Shown here one piece after another: positions 42,202-50,280 of a DNA stretch of 64,000 nt. Every line of letters begins with the position of its first letter. Positions within the stretch are counted from its first letter, which is position 1. The notes under the pieces are model-generated. The model worked only from the letters and a program-made list of their open reading frames with translations, ran no database searches and had not been told where the DNA came from. The translations under genes and the position numbers were made by a program. The stretch is from Paenibacillus alginolyticus DSM 5050 = NBRC 15375 (GTDB lineage: Bacteria; Bacillota; Bacilli; Paenibacillales; NBRC-103111), in contig NZ_AUGY01000012.1 in assembly GCF_000422905.1 (NCBI RefSeq), positions 25,569 to 89,568 on the forward strand, given 5' to 3'.

Positions 42202-42768
42202 ATGCTGTTAAATGAAATGATAGAGTACAACAAAAAATTCGTCGAAAATAAGGAATATGAAAAATATCAAACATCAAAGCTCCCCAACAAAAAGCTTGTC
42301 GTTGTGTCCTGCATGGATACCAGACTTACCGAACTACTGCCGAAAGCAATGAATTTGCGGAATGGGGACGCGAAAATTCTGAAAACAGCCGGTGCGATTG
42401 TTTCCCATCCCTTCGGCAGCATTATGCGAAGCATCATTTTTGCGATTTATGAGCTAAACGCTCACGAGGTTTGTGTTGTAGGGCATCACGACTGCGGAAT
42501 GGCTCATGTGAACCCAACTGCAACAACCAAGAAAATGATTGAGCGAGGAATTTCGGAAGAAACGATCGAAACGTTGGATTACGCAGGAATTAAAATAAAG
42601 GACTGGCTACACGGATTTGATTCAGTTTTGGAAAGTGTTCGCCAAAGCGTCGATGTAATTAGAAACCATCCGTTGATTCCCAAAGATACTCCTGTTCACG
42701 GTCTGGTTATTAATCCTGATTCCGGGGAGCTAGATATAGTTGTAAATGGTTATATAAATTCAAAATAG
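42202..42768 (+). CDS. Beta-class carbonic anhydrase
   Basis: The 188-residue enzyme hydrates CO2. It carries the beta-CA zinc motifs CMDTR (about residue 36-40), GHHDCG (about 96-101) and VNPD, with Cys, His and Cys as zinc ligands and Asp-Arg as the catalytic dyad. ATG 42202 is chosen over the in-frame GTG at 42193 because AAGGAG at 42188-42193 is spaced for it. A lone gene in a hypothetical accessory setting, near the start of the GC-rich element. Confidence 0.92.
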   Translation: MLLNEMIEYNKKFVENKEYEKYQTSKLPNKKLVVVSCMDTRLTELLPKAMNLRNGDAKILKTAGAIVSHPFGSIMRSIIFAIYELNAHEVCVVGHHDCGMAHVNPTATTKKMIERGISEETIETLDYAGIKIKDWLHGFDSVLESVRQSVDVIRNHPLIPKDTPVHGLVINPDSGELDIVVNGYINSK

Positions 42769-42992
42769 AAGAACAAAAAAACGGTTCCCTAGCATCACCG
42801 TTAAGGGAGCGCCTGAGTAAAATCGGGAAGTTTTGTTGTTTTTCAACTGCCATACGGTATCTCGGAAAAGCATTAAAAAGCGACAAAAATAAGACGTTTG
42901 AGATAACTTGGGAAGAACGACAATAGAATCAGCCCTGCTCCCTACCATCGATAAATTTTCGCGGAGCATTGAATATTAATATTTGAATACTC

Positions 42993-43025
42993 AAGGGGAC
43001 GCTAACCGTGGCGTTCCCTTTTTAT
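42993..43025 (+). terminator. Intrinsic terminator after the carbonic anhydrase region
   Basis: AAGGGGACGC pairs with GCGTTCCCTT, then TTTTTAT. Confidence 0.75.
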
Positions 43026-43038
43026 ATAGATACCCTTC

Positions 43039-43079
43039 AAAAGCCGCTAGCCCTGAAAATTAGGGCAAGCGGCTTTTTT
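43039..43079 (+). terminator. Leader hairpin upstream of parA
   Basis: AAAGCCGCTAGCCCT pairs with AGGGC.AAGCGGCTTT, followed by T6. Right before the parA ribosome site, it can act as an attenuator or insulate the conjugative module from upstream transcription. Confidence 0.7.
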
Positions 43080-43100
43080 ACATGAAAGGAGAGAAACTTC

Positions 43101-43928
43101 ATGGCAAAAGTGATTGCCCTCGCCAATCAGAAAGGTGGCGTCGGCAAAACGACAACAGCGGTCAACCTCGGCATTGGCTTGGCGGCGGAAGGCAAGAAGG
43201 TTCTGCTGTTGGACGCGGACGCGCAGGGCAACCTGACGGATTCGCTAGGCTTCCATGAACCGGATAGTTTATCCGTTTCACTGGCTACGATGCTGGTGAA
43301 AGGCATGACGGAGGAGCCATATGAACCGAGGGAAGGTATTCTGCATCATCACGAAGGCATCGACCTGATGCCGGGAAACATCGAATTATCGGCAGTCGAA
43401 GTGGCGCTCGTCAATACGATGAGTAGGGAAACGATTATGCGTTCGTACATCGACTCTGTAAAAGCAGATTACGATTATATCCTAATCGACTGCATGCCGA
43501 GCTTGGGCATGATGACGATCAACGCATTGGCAGCGGCGGATAGCGTCATCATCCCGGTACAGGCGCATTATCTGCCCGCCAAAGGCATGACGCAGCTTTT
43601 GCAGACGGTTGCCCGCGTTCGGCGCCAAATTAATCCGAAGCTGGCTGTGGATGGTGTGTTGCTTACGATGGTAGACAGCCGAACCAATTTCGCCAAAGAC
43701 ATTTCTTTCGTGTTGCGTCGGGATTATGGGGATAAGCTGCGTGTATTCAATACAGAAATCCCCCTGTCCATCCGCGCGGCAGAAACTAGCGCCAAGGGCA
43801 AGAGCATTTTTGCCCACGATCCGAACGGACAGGTTGCTAAAGCCTACGCTGCACTTACGAAGGAGGTGCAGGATATTGGCAGCGAAAGAAGATCGGCTCG
43901 CCAGCATAAAGCTGACCAAAGTCGATGA
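43101..43928 (+). CDS. parA: ParA-family partition ATPase
   Basis: The 275-residue ParA/Soj-type ATPase has the deviant Walker A KGGVGKTT (about 11-18), the switch LLDADAQGNLT and IDCMPSLG (Walker B region), and a basic C-terminal end. It partitions episomal forms or drives positioning with ParB. ATG follows GAAAGGAGAGAAA. ParB starts within its last 53 bases, so the pair is translationally coupled. In Tn1549-type integrative elements a ParA homolog stands at the module start, as here. Confidence 0.95.
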   Translation: MAKVIALANQKGGVGKTTTAVNLGIGLAAEGKKVLLLDADAQGNLTDSLGFHEPDSLSVSLATMLVKGMTEEPYEPREGILHHHEGIDLMPGNIELSAVEVALVNTMSRETIMRSYIDSVKADYDYILIDCMPSLGMMTINALAAADSVIIPVQAHYLPAKGMTQLLQTVARVRRQINPKLAVDGVLLTMVDSRTNFAKDISFVLRRDYGDKLRVFNTEIPLSIRAAETSAKGKSIFAHDPNGQVAKAYAALTKEVQDIGSERRSARQHKADQSR

Positions 43929-44820
43929 TTTATTCTCGACTGAGGCAAGCCGCAACGATTCGCAACGGGAAAAGGTGATGGATATTCCATTGGCTGAAAT
44001 TAGTGAATTTCCCGGTCATCCCTTTAAGGTAAGGGCGGATGAAGCGATGTTAGAAATGGCGGATAGTGTCAAGCAGTATGGTGTCCTTGTTCCCGGTTTG
44101 GTTCGGCCAAAGGCTGGCGGCGGATATGAGATGGTATCTGGCCATCGTCGAAAGAAGGCAAGTGAATTGGCTGGTATGGAGACAATTCCATGTCTCGTTC
44201 GCGAGTTGGATGATGATCAAGCGACTATCATCATGGTGGATAGCAACCTGCAACGGGAGTATATTTCTCCGAGTGAAAAAGCTTTTGCCTACAAAATGAA
44301 ATTGGAAGCAATGAACAGACAAGGACAACGAACAGATTTAACTCGTTCCCAAGTTGGGAACAAGTCTGCTGCAAAGAAATCAAGCGAGATATTGGCAGAA
44401 CAGATGGGCGAAAGCAAAAACCAAATATTTAGATACGTTCGCCTAACCGAACTCACTCCTCACATTCTCGAAATGGTAGACGACAAACGGATTGCCTTTA
44501 ATCCTGCCGTTGAGTTATCTTACTTGGCCGAGAAAGAACAGCAAGCCCTATTCGATACCATGCAGGCAGAGGACTGCACGCCTTCACTTGCACAGGCTCA
44601 GCGTATGAAAAAGATGAGTCAAGAAGGCAGGCTGAATACAGATGTCATTTACACCATACTAACGGAGGAAAAGCCGAATCAGAAAGAAAAAATGAGTATT
44701 CAGCGAGAACGAATCGACCGCTTCTTCCCACGAGACTTCTCGGAAAAACAAAAGGAAGACCTGATCGTGCAACTGCTGGAAAGCTGGTACAAAAGGCGGC
44801 AGAGGGAGCACGAACGGTAA
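43876..44820 (+). CDS. parB: ParB-family partition protein
   Basis: About 314 residues. The ParB/Sulfiredoxin nuclease-like N-terminal domain (DIPLAEISEFPGHPFKVR, GLVRPKAGGGYEMVSGHRRKKASELAG) is followed by the helix-turn-helix (AEQMGESKNQIFRYVRLTEL) and a C-terminal dimerisation part. The TTG at 43876 follows AAGGAGGTG and gives the family's usual lead; a longer frame from 43726 would overlap parA by 200 bases. It should bind parS-like sites near the element, none of which I could identify. Confidence 0.93.
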   Translation: MAAKEDRLASIKLTKVDDLFSTEASRNDSQREKVMDIPLAEISEFPGHPFKVRADEAMLEMADSVKQYGVLVPGLVRPKAGGGYEMVSGHRRKKASELAGMETIPCLVRELDDDQATIIMVDSNLQREYISPSEKAFAYKMKLEAMNRQGQRTDLTRSQVGNKSAAKKSSEILAEQMGESKNQIFRYVRLTELTPHILEMVDDKRIAFNPAVELSYLAEKEQQALFDTMQAEDCTPSLAQAQRMKKMSQEGRLNTDVIYTILTEEKPNQKEKMSIQRERIDRFFPRDFSEKQKEDLIVQLLESWYKRRQREHER

Positions 44821-44849
44821 TTCCCCCGTTGCCGCCTTGTTCATGCACC

Positions 44850-44877
44850 CTCTCCCCTGACGGAGAGCTTTTTTTAT
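44850..44877 (+). terminator. Small terminator after parB
   Basis: CTCTCC pairs with GGAGAG, then CTTTTTTTA. Confidence 0.65.
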
Positions 44878-44903
44878 GCCCATTTTCGGGGAGGAGATCA
44901 TCA

Positions 44904-45074
44904 ATGGACTTTACGAAAGGAAAACGGCGTCAGTATGAACGTCTGATGAAAGAAAAGCCGGGTTTTGCGCGTAGTAGGCCATCTGAGGAGGAAGAAGCAC
45001 AACTGCGCAAGCAGGCTCAGGAAGCCGAAGGCTTGCACAAGAAACGTGACCGCAAAAAGAACCGGGAGGGCTGA
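44904..45074 (+). CDS. Small basic/acidic hypothetical protein
   Basis: A 56-residue highly charged protein (MDFTKGKRRQYERLMKEKP; KKRDRKKNREG end). ATG 44904 follows GGGGAGGAG. It lies between parB and the next conserved element gene, overlapping nothing. Such short charged proteins are common in Tn1549-type elements, but I know no function. Confidence 0.7.
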   Translation: MDFTKGKRRQYERLMKEKPGFARSRPSEEEEAQLRKQAQEAEGLHKKRDRKKNREG

Positions 45075-45076
45075 CG

Positions 45077-45688
45077 ATGGAACAAGAGAAACGAATGGCC
45101 GGTGACTACGAAGTCTATCAAGCGCTGCCCATTGGCAGGGTGGAGGTTGTTTTAGGCATCGACATCACGAATACCGAAAAGTCCTATTTGGTTTGCTACT
45201 GCTCGCAGAATAATTTGTTTGGTATCGATCAGTATTACGGTGCAGAAGGATATGCGGATTACCTAGTCGCAATGCAGGAATTTACCAAGCTATTGCAATG
45301 GGAAATCGAGAAACTCCAGACCGAGCGCGCTACGATCACGGAGCCGATGCCTCCCATTCAACCCGACCAATGCCTGCCCATCAAAAGTGACGATGATCTC
45401 GGCGGCAGAATTGTTGTTACCCGTCTGGATTGGCTACGGCCGGAATTTCGCACGGCAGACCATCAGTTGATTTGGGTAACGGGAGGTTTCGGGGCTTCGG
45501 GGAACTCACGTGGGCGGGCGGTCTATGCGGAAACCCTCTATTCCGGCGATGAATACCGCTATAACCGGGAAGACCTGATGGGGTTCCTGAAGCCGGAGCA
45601 TACGCCCACATGGGCGGCCGAGAAGCTGGCACAACGACAAGCGGAGCAAGCCCCATCAAAGCCGCGTCCGCGAGGCGAAGCGCGTTAA
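45077..45688 (+). CDS. Conserved integrative-element protein
   Basis: The 203-residue soluble protein resembles a family seen in Tn1549-type conjugative elements: YEVYQALPIGRVEVVLGID, the C-Y-C cluster YLVCYCSQNN, RLDWLRPEFRTADHQLIWVTGGFGASGNSRGRAVY and LKPEHTPTWAAEKL. Its role in transfer is unknown. It sits two bases after the preceding gene and upstream of the SAF-domain protein. No membrane segments. Confidence 0.75.
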   Translation: MEQEKRMAGDYEVYQALPIGRVEVVLGIDITNTEKSYLVCYCSQNNLFGIDQYYGAEGYADYLVAMQEFTKLLQWEIEKLQTERATITEPMPPIQPDQCLPIKSDDDLGGRIVVTRLDWLRPEFRTADHQLIWVTGGFGASGNSRGRAVYAETLYSGDEYRYNREDLMGFLKPEHTPTWAAEKLAQRQAEQAPSKPRPRGEAR

Positions 45689-45732
45689 GAGAAGCGCAAG
45701 GTATCTTCTATATAAATGAAAGGAGATCGTGA

Positions 45733-46854
45733 ATGATGTCATGGACGTATCGACACCGCAAGACGCTCATCATGGGAGCCATTGCGATCAGCGTGGCGCT
45801 TCTGGTAGCAGCGGCCTTGTATATGCTGATGCAGCACACCGACCAGCAGCAAAAGCAGCAACAGATGAAAGAGGAGTATGAGCGGCAGATTCAGCAATTG
45901 AAAAAGGAGGAGCAGCAAAACAGCCGAAATGTCTGGACGACTGCAAAAACGATACCGGCAGGCGTCTCGCTCAAAGCGGATGACCTCAAGGCTGTTCCGA
46001 TGCCCGTCAGTTTGGTTCCGCCGGGCGTAATCACCGACCGGGAAAGCATCATCGGCAAAAACGCCAAGATCGAGCTTGCATCAGGAATGCCGCTACTTTC
46101 CTCTTTATTGTACGAAGGACAGCCCATTCCGAAGGATTTGCGCATACAGGAGTTTCAGGTCATTCAGCTTCCCTCTAATCTCAAGCCTAACCAATATATA
46201 GACGTTCGCATCGGCTTTCCAACCGGCGAGGACTTTGTTCTTTTATCTAAAAAGAAGGTACAGGAGCTGTCCGGTACGGTTGTGTGGCTGGAACTGAATG
46301 AGATGGACATCCTCCAAACTTCCAGCGCAATTATTGATGCGTACTTGCAGGGAGCGCGGCTGTATGCCCTCCCGTACATCGAGCCGGGCTTACAGGAAGC
46401 GGCTGTGGTCAACTATCCGGCCAATCAGAAGGTATTGAACCTGATGGCGGTCGATCCCAATCTGCTCGAAACCGCAAAAATCGAACTTGCCCGCGCGCTG
46501 CGTCAAACGCTGGATGGCAATTTGAAGGCGGTCAGCGACTCGGACAAACTTCGCGTCACCAGCGGTAGTGTAACCGTGCAGCAGCAGTTGCAAAACGAAC
46601 GGATGACGACGCGGCAGGGCAATGCCATGAGCGGAACACAGCCAGTAGGCACACCGCAGTCTGGAGAATCAGCAGTTTCGACGAATGGTCCGCAGCCTAG
46701 CGTGAGTGATGCTGGTGCAGCAGCTACTCAATCTCCGAAAAATCAACAGACGCCCCCTCCTGCCGTTTCGCCGTCGCTGCCATCGGGTACGCCTCCTGCA
46801 ACCGAAGCGCCTCCGGCAAGCGAAGATAAGTGGGAAAACATCTTCAATCAATGA
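45733..46854 (+). CDS. cpaB: SAF-domain pilus-assembly protein (CpaB/RcpC-like)
   Basis: The 373-residue protein has one N-terminal membrane helix (about 14-33), a coiled coil (about 35-62), a SAF domain (TTAKTIPAGVSLKADDLKAVPMPVSLVPPGVITD, with GM.LLSSLL, about 70-125), and a C-terminal Ser/Pro/Gln-rich tail. CpaB/RcpC in Tad pili has the same SAF domain and anchors the apparatus at the membrane. ATG 45733 follows GAAAGGAGATCG. Its position directly before TadZ- and TadA-like genes supports this assignment. Confidence 0.85.
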   Translation: MMSWTYRHRKTLIMGAIAISVALLVAAALYMLMQHTDQQQKQQQMKEEYERQIQQLKKEEQQNSRNVWTTAKTIPAGVSLKADDLKAVPMPVSLVPPGVITDRESIIGKNAKIELASGMPLLSSLLYEGQPIPKDLRIQEFQVIQLPSNLKPNQYIDVRIGFPTGEDFVLLSKKKVQELSGTVVWLELNEMDILQTSSAIIDAYLQGARLYALPYIEPGLQEAAVVNYPANQKVLNLMAVDPNLLETAKIELARALRQTLDGNLKAVSDSDKLRVTSGSVTVQQQLQNERMTTRQGNAMSGTQPVGTPQSGESAVSTNGPQPSVSDAGAAATQSPKNQQTPPPAVSPSLPSGTPPATEAPPASEDKWENIFNQ

Positions 46855-46865
46855 GGAGTGCGGAT

Positions 46866-47573
46866 ATGAAAAAAATTGTTTTTATCGGCGTAGCGGACAA
46901 GACGCATGCTTTGTTGGTGCTTGGCCGCTTGCTTGTGGCGTTGGGGAATAAAGTGCTGTTGGTGGATTCCACAGTCACTCAGTCGATTCGGGGTTATCTG
47001 CCGAACGCCTATGCCAATAGCGCCGTTCAGGATTATGAAGGTATGGATGTGGCCTACGGCTATCTCACTCCCGAACAGCTTGAACGAGGCTTGGCACAGG
47101 CAGGGACGACACCGGCATTCGACATCATGCTGGTGGACACGGATCATACGGAATTTGTTTTCCACCACAACCTGTCCCAGTTTGATAAGCGGGTGTGGTG
47201 CTGGGATGGAAGGCGGTTATCGCTGGAGAAAAACGAGGAGCTGATGCTTCGTCTCGGCTTACAGAACACGGAAGAGCCTGTCTCGTTTTTCGAGTTGCTC
47301 TCCCCTGACATACCGGGAAAGTTGGCAGCGTGGCGAGCCGAAAAGCGGTTGCGGCATATCCAGTTGGAGGATACGGTGTTTCGCTTCCCTTTGGACGAAC
47401 GCGATGCAGCCGTCGATTTGAACAATCAACACCACGGCCGCATCGACCTTCGCGGGCTGACCGGGGCGTTTCGCGAGATGCTGCTGACGATGCTGGAGCA
47501 GCTTGGCGATTGCGACCGCAAGACAGCGCGACGAGCCTGGGCAATCGCCCGTAAACGGGTGCGGGTGTGGTAG
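46866..47573 (+). CDS. TadZ/CpaE-like protein, MinD fold without Walker A
   Basis: The 235-residue protein starts MKKIVFIGVADKTHALLVLGRLL where a ParA/MinD protein would have its P-loop; the lysine and glycines are gone. The following VLLVDST and DIMLVDTDH strands fit the Rossmann fold. In Tad systems TadZ/CpaE localises the pilus machine. GAGGAG precedes ATG 46866. The next gene is a second, P-loop-containing member, so this one may be a regulatory or structural partner. Confidence 0.7.
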   Translation: MKKIVFIGVADKTHALLVLGRLLVALGNKVLLVDSTVTQSIRGYLPNAYANSAVQDYEGMDVAYGYLTPEQLERGLAQAGTTPAFDIMLVDTDHTEFVFHHNLSQFDKRVWCWDGRRLSLEKNEELMLRLGLQNTEEPVSFFELLSPDIPGKLAAWRAEKRLRHIQLEDTVFRFPLDERDAAVDLNNQHHGRIDLRGLTGAFREMLLTMLEQLGDCDRKTARRAWAIARKRVRVW

Positions 47574-47587
47574 AAAGGAGAACGTTT

Positions 47588-48421
47588 ATGGGAGCTACCG
47601 TTGTATTTTGGAGTCCTGTATCCGGTCAGGCCGGGACAACGACTAATCTACTCGCCGCGGCGACATGCATGGGTTTGGAATACTCGGCGCGATTGCTGTT
47701 GCTTGGGCATTTGCTAAGCAGCTACGTCGCTGTCGAACGAGCCTATTATCGACCTGCCGGAAGAGAGGACATGCATACCCCGGACACGGGAATTGATGCG
47801 CTCTTGCGTCTGCTGAAAAACCGCAAGCTGGAGCCTGTCATGCTGCGTGACTATGCCCATCCGTTGCTGCGGGATCGCCTGGATATTTTGCCCGGCTCCA
47901 TCAAGCAAGAGGATATCTTTATCGAAACGGCAAAAGAATGGCTCACACCGCTGCTTGCGGTTGCCCGCCGCGCTTACGATGTAGTGCTGTTGGATGGGGG
48001 GAGCGGCAACGGGTCGGCTTGGGACGAAATGCTGCGGCAGCAGGCCGACGTATGGGTCGTCTGCCTGCCGCAAAACCGTCTCCTTCTAGAGCGATTTTTT
48101 CAATCGGCAGAAGCAGCGATGCTGCAAGGCCGAAGAACGCTGCTCGTGTTCGGCCAGTACGACCCTTATTCGACGCTCACTTCTAAAAATCTCATGCGTC
48201 AATTCCGTATAGGACCGACCGTGTACCCTGTTGCACATAATACAGGCTGGATGGATGCGGCACAGCATGGCGAAGCGAATCCTTTCTGGTTTCGCAACAG
48301 GAAGATAGCAAGCGGTCATGAGAACCATCTGTTCGTGCAGCAGGTGCGACGATTGGCGCAGGCTGTGATCGAAAGCGCAGGCGCAAGGCTTTTCGGAGGG
48401 AAGGAGGGCGACACGCCATGA
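47588..48421 (+). CDS. TadZ/CpaE-like P-loop ATPase
   Basis: The 277-residue protein is a second MinD-type member, with a deviant P-loop SGQAGTTTN (about 11-20), a switch-like LLGHLLSS, and a Walker B-like VVLLDGGSGNG (about 134-144). TadZ in other systems is atypical in the same manner. ATG 47588 follows GAAAGGAGAACG. It ends overlapping the TadA start by four bases (ATGA), so the translational coupling is clear. Confidence 0.78.
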   Translation: MGATVVFWSPVSGQAGTTTNLLAAATCMGLEYSARLLLLGHLLSSYVAVERAYYRPAGREDMHTPDTGIDALLRLLKNRKLEPVMLRDYAHPLLRDRLDILPGSIKQEDIFIETAKEWLTPLLAVARRAYDVVLLDGGSGNGSAWDEMLRQQADVWVVCLPQNRLLLERFFQSAEAAMLQGRRTLLVFGQYDPYSTLTSKNLMRQFRIGPTVYPVAHNTGWMDAAQHGEANPFWFRNRKIASGHENHLFVQQVRRLAQAVIESAGARLFGGKEGDTP

Positions 48422-50280
48422 CAGCTATGCTCAATGCCTTCATCCTGATCGCGCTCTTGTTGCTTACAATCTTCTTCCTTTATTTGCGCCTGAGCCGACG
48501 ATTGCCGGAACGGACGGACGACACATCGGTATATACGCTAGAAGCGATGACCACTTTCGTAAAAGCAACGCTACACGAGTTAACCAGCAGCAACCTGGCC
48601 GACTTCGGTTTGTCGGAGGAAGAATACCGCCGCCGAAAAAGCAAACGGGCGGAGCTGAAAAAGGCGCTGCGGGGCTGCACCTCCGGTGATCTGCGGGACA
48701 AGGAATACGTCAAGGAGATCATTGCCGACCTGCTCACGCAACGCTATGAACTGGACGATGCGCATTTGAACCTCCTGCTGCCTTTTCATCAGCCGGAGTC
48801 CCTCTCCGCGCAAGACCAGTTTGATATTCTGCTTTACACCTATAAAAAGGAAGCCGGGCTTCATGCGCTCGACCGGCTCGTTCAAACCTATGAATGGGAT
48901 CGGCAAAGACGAAACGAGGAAGGCCAGCTTGAAACGTACCGGATTACGGCGGGGGATATTCGTAGCGTCTTCACCCGTGAAGCGCCGCGTTTGACGACGG
49001 ACGATAAGCTCCAGCTTGTCGTCCAGCGGATTTATCAGCATTACAAAGGATTCAGCGTTGTGGACGAGCTGCGCGACATGCGTGTGGACGGCGTATCTGG
49101 GGGCGTATCCGGTCTGCCGCCGCTCATGTGGGAGGGCGAATGCTCGCTGGAGGAGGACGCACAGCTTCAGTCGCTGCCCCGTTCGCATGACAGCGTATGG
49201 CTGTTTTACAAAGGGAAGTCCATCCACCTGAGCTTCTTGTCCTTCGGCTCCGAGCAGGAACTGCGACGCGTTTGCCAGATCATCTACAAGCACAATTTTC
49301 CCGGTCAGTTGTCCGAGGCGAACGGATTTAAGGTCAATGAAATGGCAGACGGCTCCCGCGTCGTCGTGCTGCGCCCCCGATTCAGTGAATCGTGGGCTTT
49401 TTTTGTGCGCAAATTCGACGTGCAAAGCGCGACGCTGGAGCAGTTGATTCAGGACGAAGGCGCGGAATTGCCGATTGGCCTCATTCGTTACTTGGTATCG
49501 GGTGCGCGGATCACCGCGATTACCGGCGCGCAGGGCAGCGGCAAAACAACGCTGCTTATGGCGATGGTTCGCCATATTCCTGAAGTGCTGCCCATCCGGG
49601 TACAGGAAATGAGCTTTGAGCTTCAATTGCGCAAAATTTATCCAGAACGCAACATCGTCAGCCTGCGCGAAACCGAGACGATTTCCGGTCAACAGGGGCT
49701 GGACATCCAGAAGAAGACGGACGGCTCTGTCAATATTTTGGGCGAGGTAGCGACCGATCCGGTCGCCGCTTGGATGGTTCAGATGGCACAGGTGGCGTCA
49801 TTATTCACCTTGTTCACGCACCACGCCAAAACCTTCCGTGACCTTGTACTGTCTTTGCGCAATTCCTTGTTGAAAACAAAGGTGTTTACGAACGAGCGTG
49901 TGGCGGAGCAGCAGGTCGTCAGCGTCGTCAACTTCGATATTCACCTCCGCCGCGACCTGGACGGACGGCGCTATATCGAGCGCATTACGGAATGCGTCCC
50001 AGTGCCGCAGGAGACGGCGTACCCGGAAGCCTTTCGCGGGAAAATGACAAAGGACGAACGAATGGCAGCCTTTATGGAAACGACGCTCGAATACTTCCGC
50101 CGCTCGACGGATCGCCCGCTGTACACCGCCCGAAATCTCGTCGAATGCCGCGACGGTCGTTACGTTGCCGTTCATCCCCTATCCGAGCAAAGTCGCTGCG
50201 AGATAGCGGAATACTTGAGAGGCCCCGATCAGGCCGTCTTTGATGCGTTTCTGGCATCCCATTGGGGGGATGAGACATGA
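48418..50280 (+). CDS. tadA: TadA/CpaF-type secretion ATPase
   Basis: This 620-residue motor powers pilus assembly. It has an unusual N-terminal membrane helix (about 7-22), a CpaF N-terminal domain, and a GspE-type ATPase core with Walker A GAQGSGKTTLL (about 370) and Walker B-like ILGEVATDPVAAW (about 440), followed by LFTHHAKTFRDLV (the His box). The Walker B Asp box is degenerate: GEV followed by Ala rather than RG. ATG overlaps the previous stop. All later genes through the pilins lie in the same direction with short or no gaps. Confidence 0.88.
   Translation: MTAMLNAFILIALLLLTIFFLYLRLSRRLPERTDDTSVYTLEAMTTFVKATLHELTSSNLADFGLSEEEYRRRKSKRAELKKALRGCTSGDLRDKEYVKEIIADLLTQRYELDDAHLNLLLPFHQPESLSAQDQFDILLYTYKKEAGLHALDRLVQTYEWDRQRRNEEGQLETYRITAGDIRSVFTREAPRLTTDDKLQLVVQRIYQHYKGFSVVDELRDMRVDGVSGGVSGLPPLMWEGECSLEEDAQLQSLPRSHDSVWLFYKGKSIHLSFLSFGSEQELRRVCQIIYKHNFPGQLSEANGFKVNEMADGSRVVVLRPRFSESWAFFVRKFDVQSATLEQLIQDEGAELPIGLIRYLVSGARITAITGAQGSGKTTLLMAMVRHIPEVLPIRVQEMSFELQLRKIYPERNIVSLRETETISGQQGLDIQKKTDGSVNILGEVATDPVAAWMVQMAQVASLFTLFTHHAKTFRDLVLSLRNSLLKTKVFTNERVAEQQVVSVVNFDIHLRRDLDGRRYIERITECVPVPQETAYPEAFRGKMTKDERMAAFMETTLEYFRRSTDRPLYTARNLVECRDGRYVAVHPLSEQSRCEIAEYLRGPDQAVFDAFLASHWGDET

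Noticed and set aside
48580..49692. 370-residue open frame on the minus strand
   Set aside because: Antisense shadow of the TadA gene in GC-rich DNA; no ribosome site and no known family.
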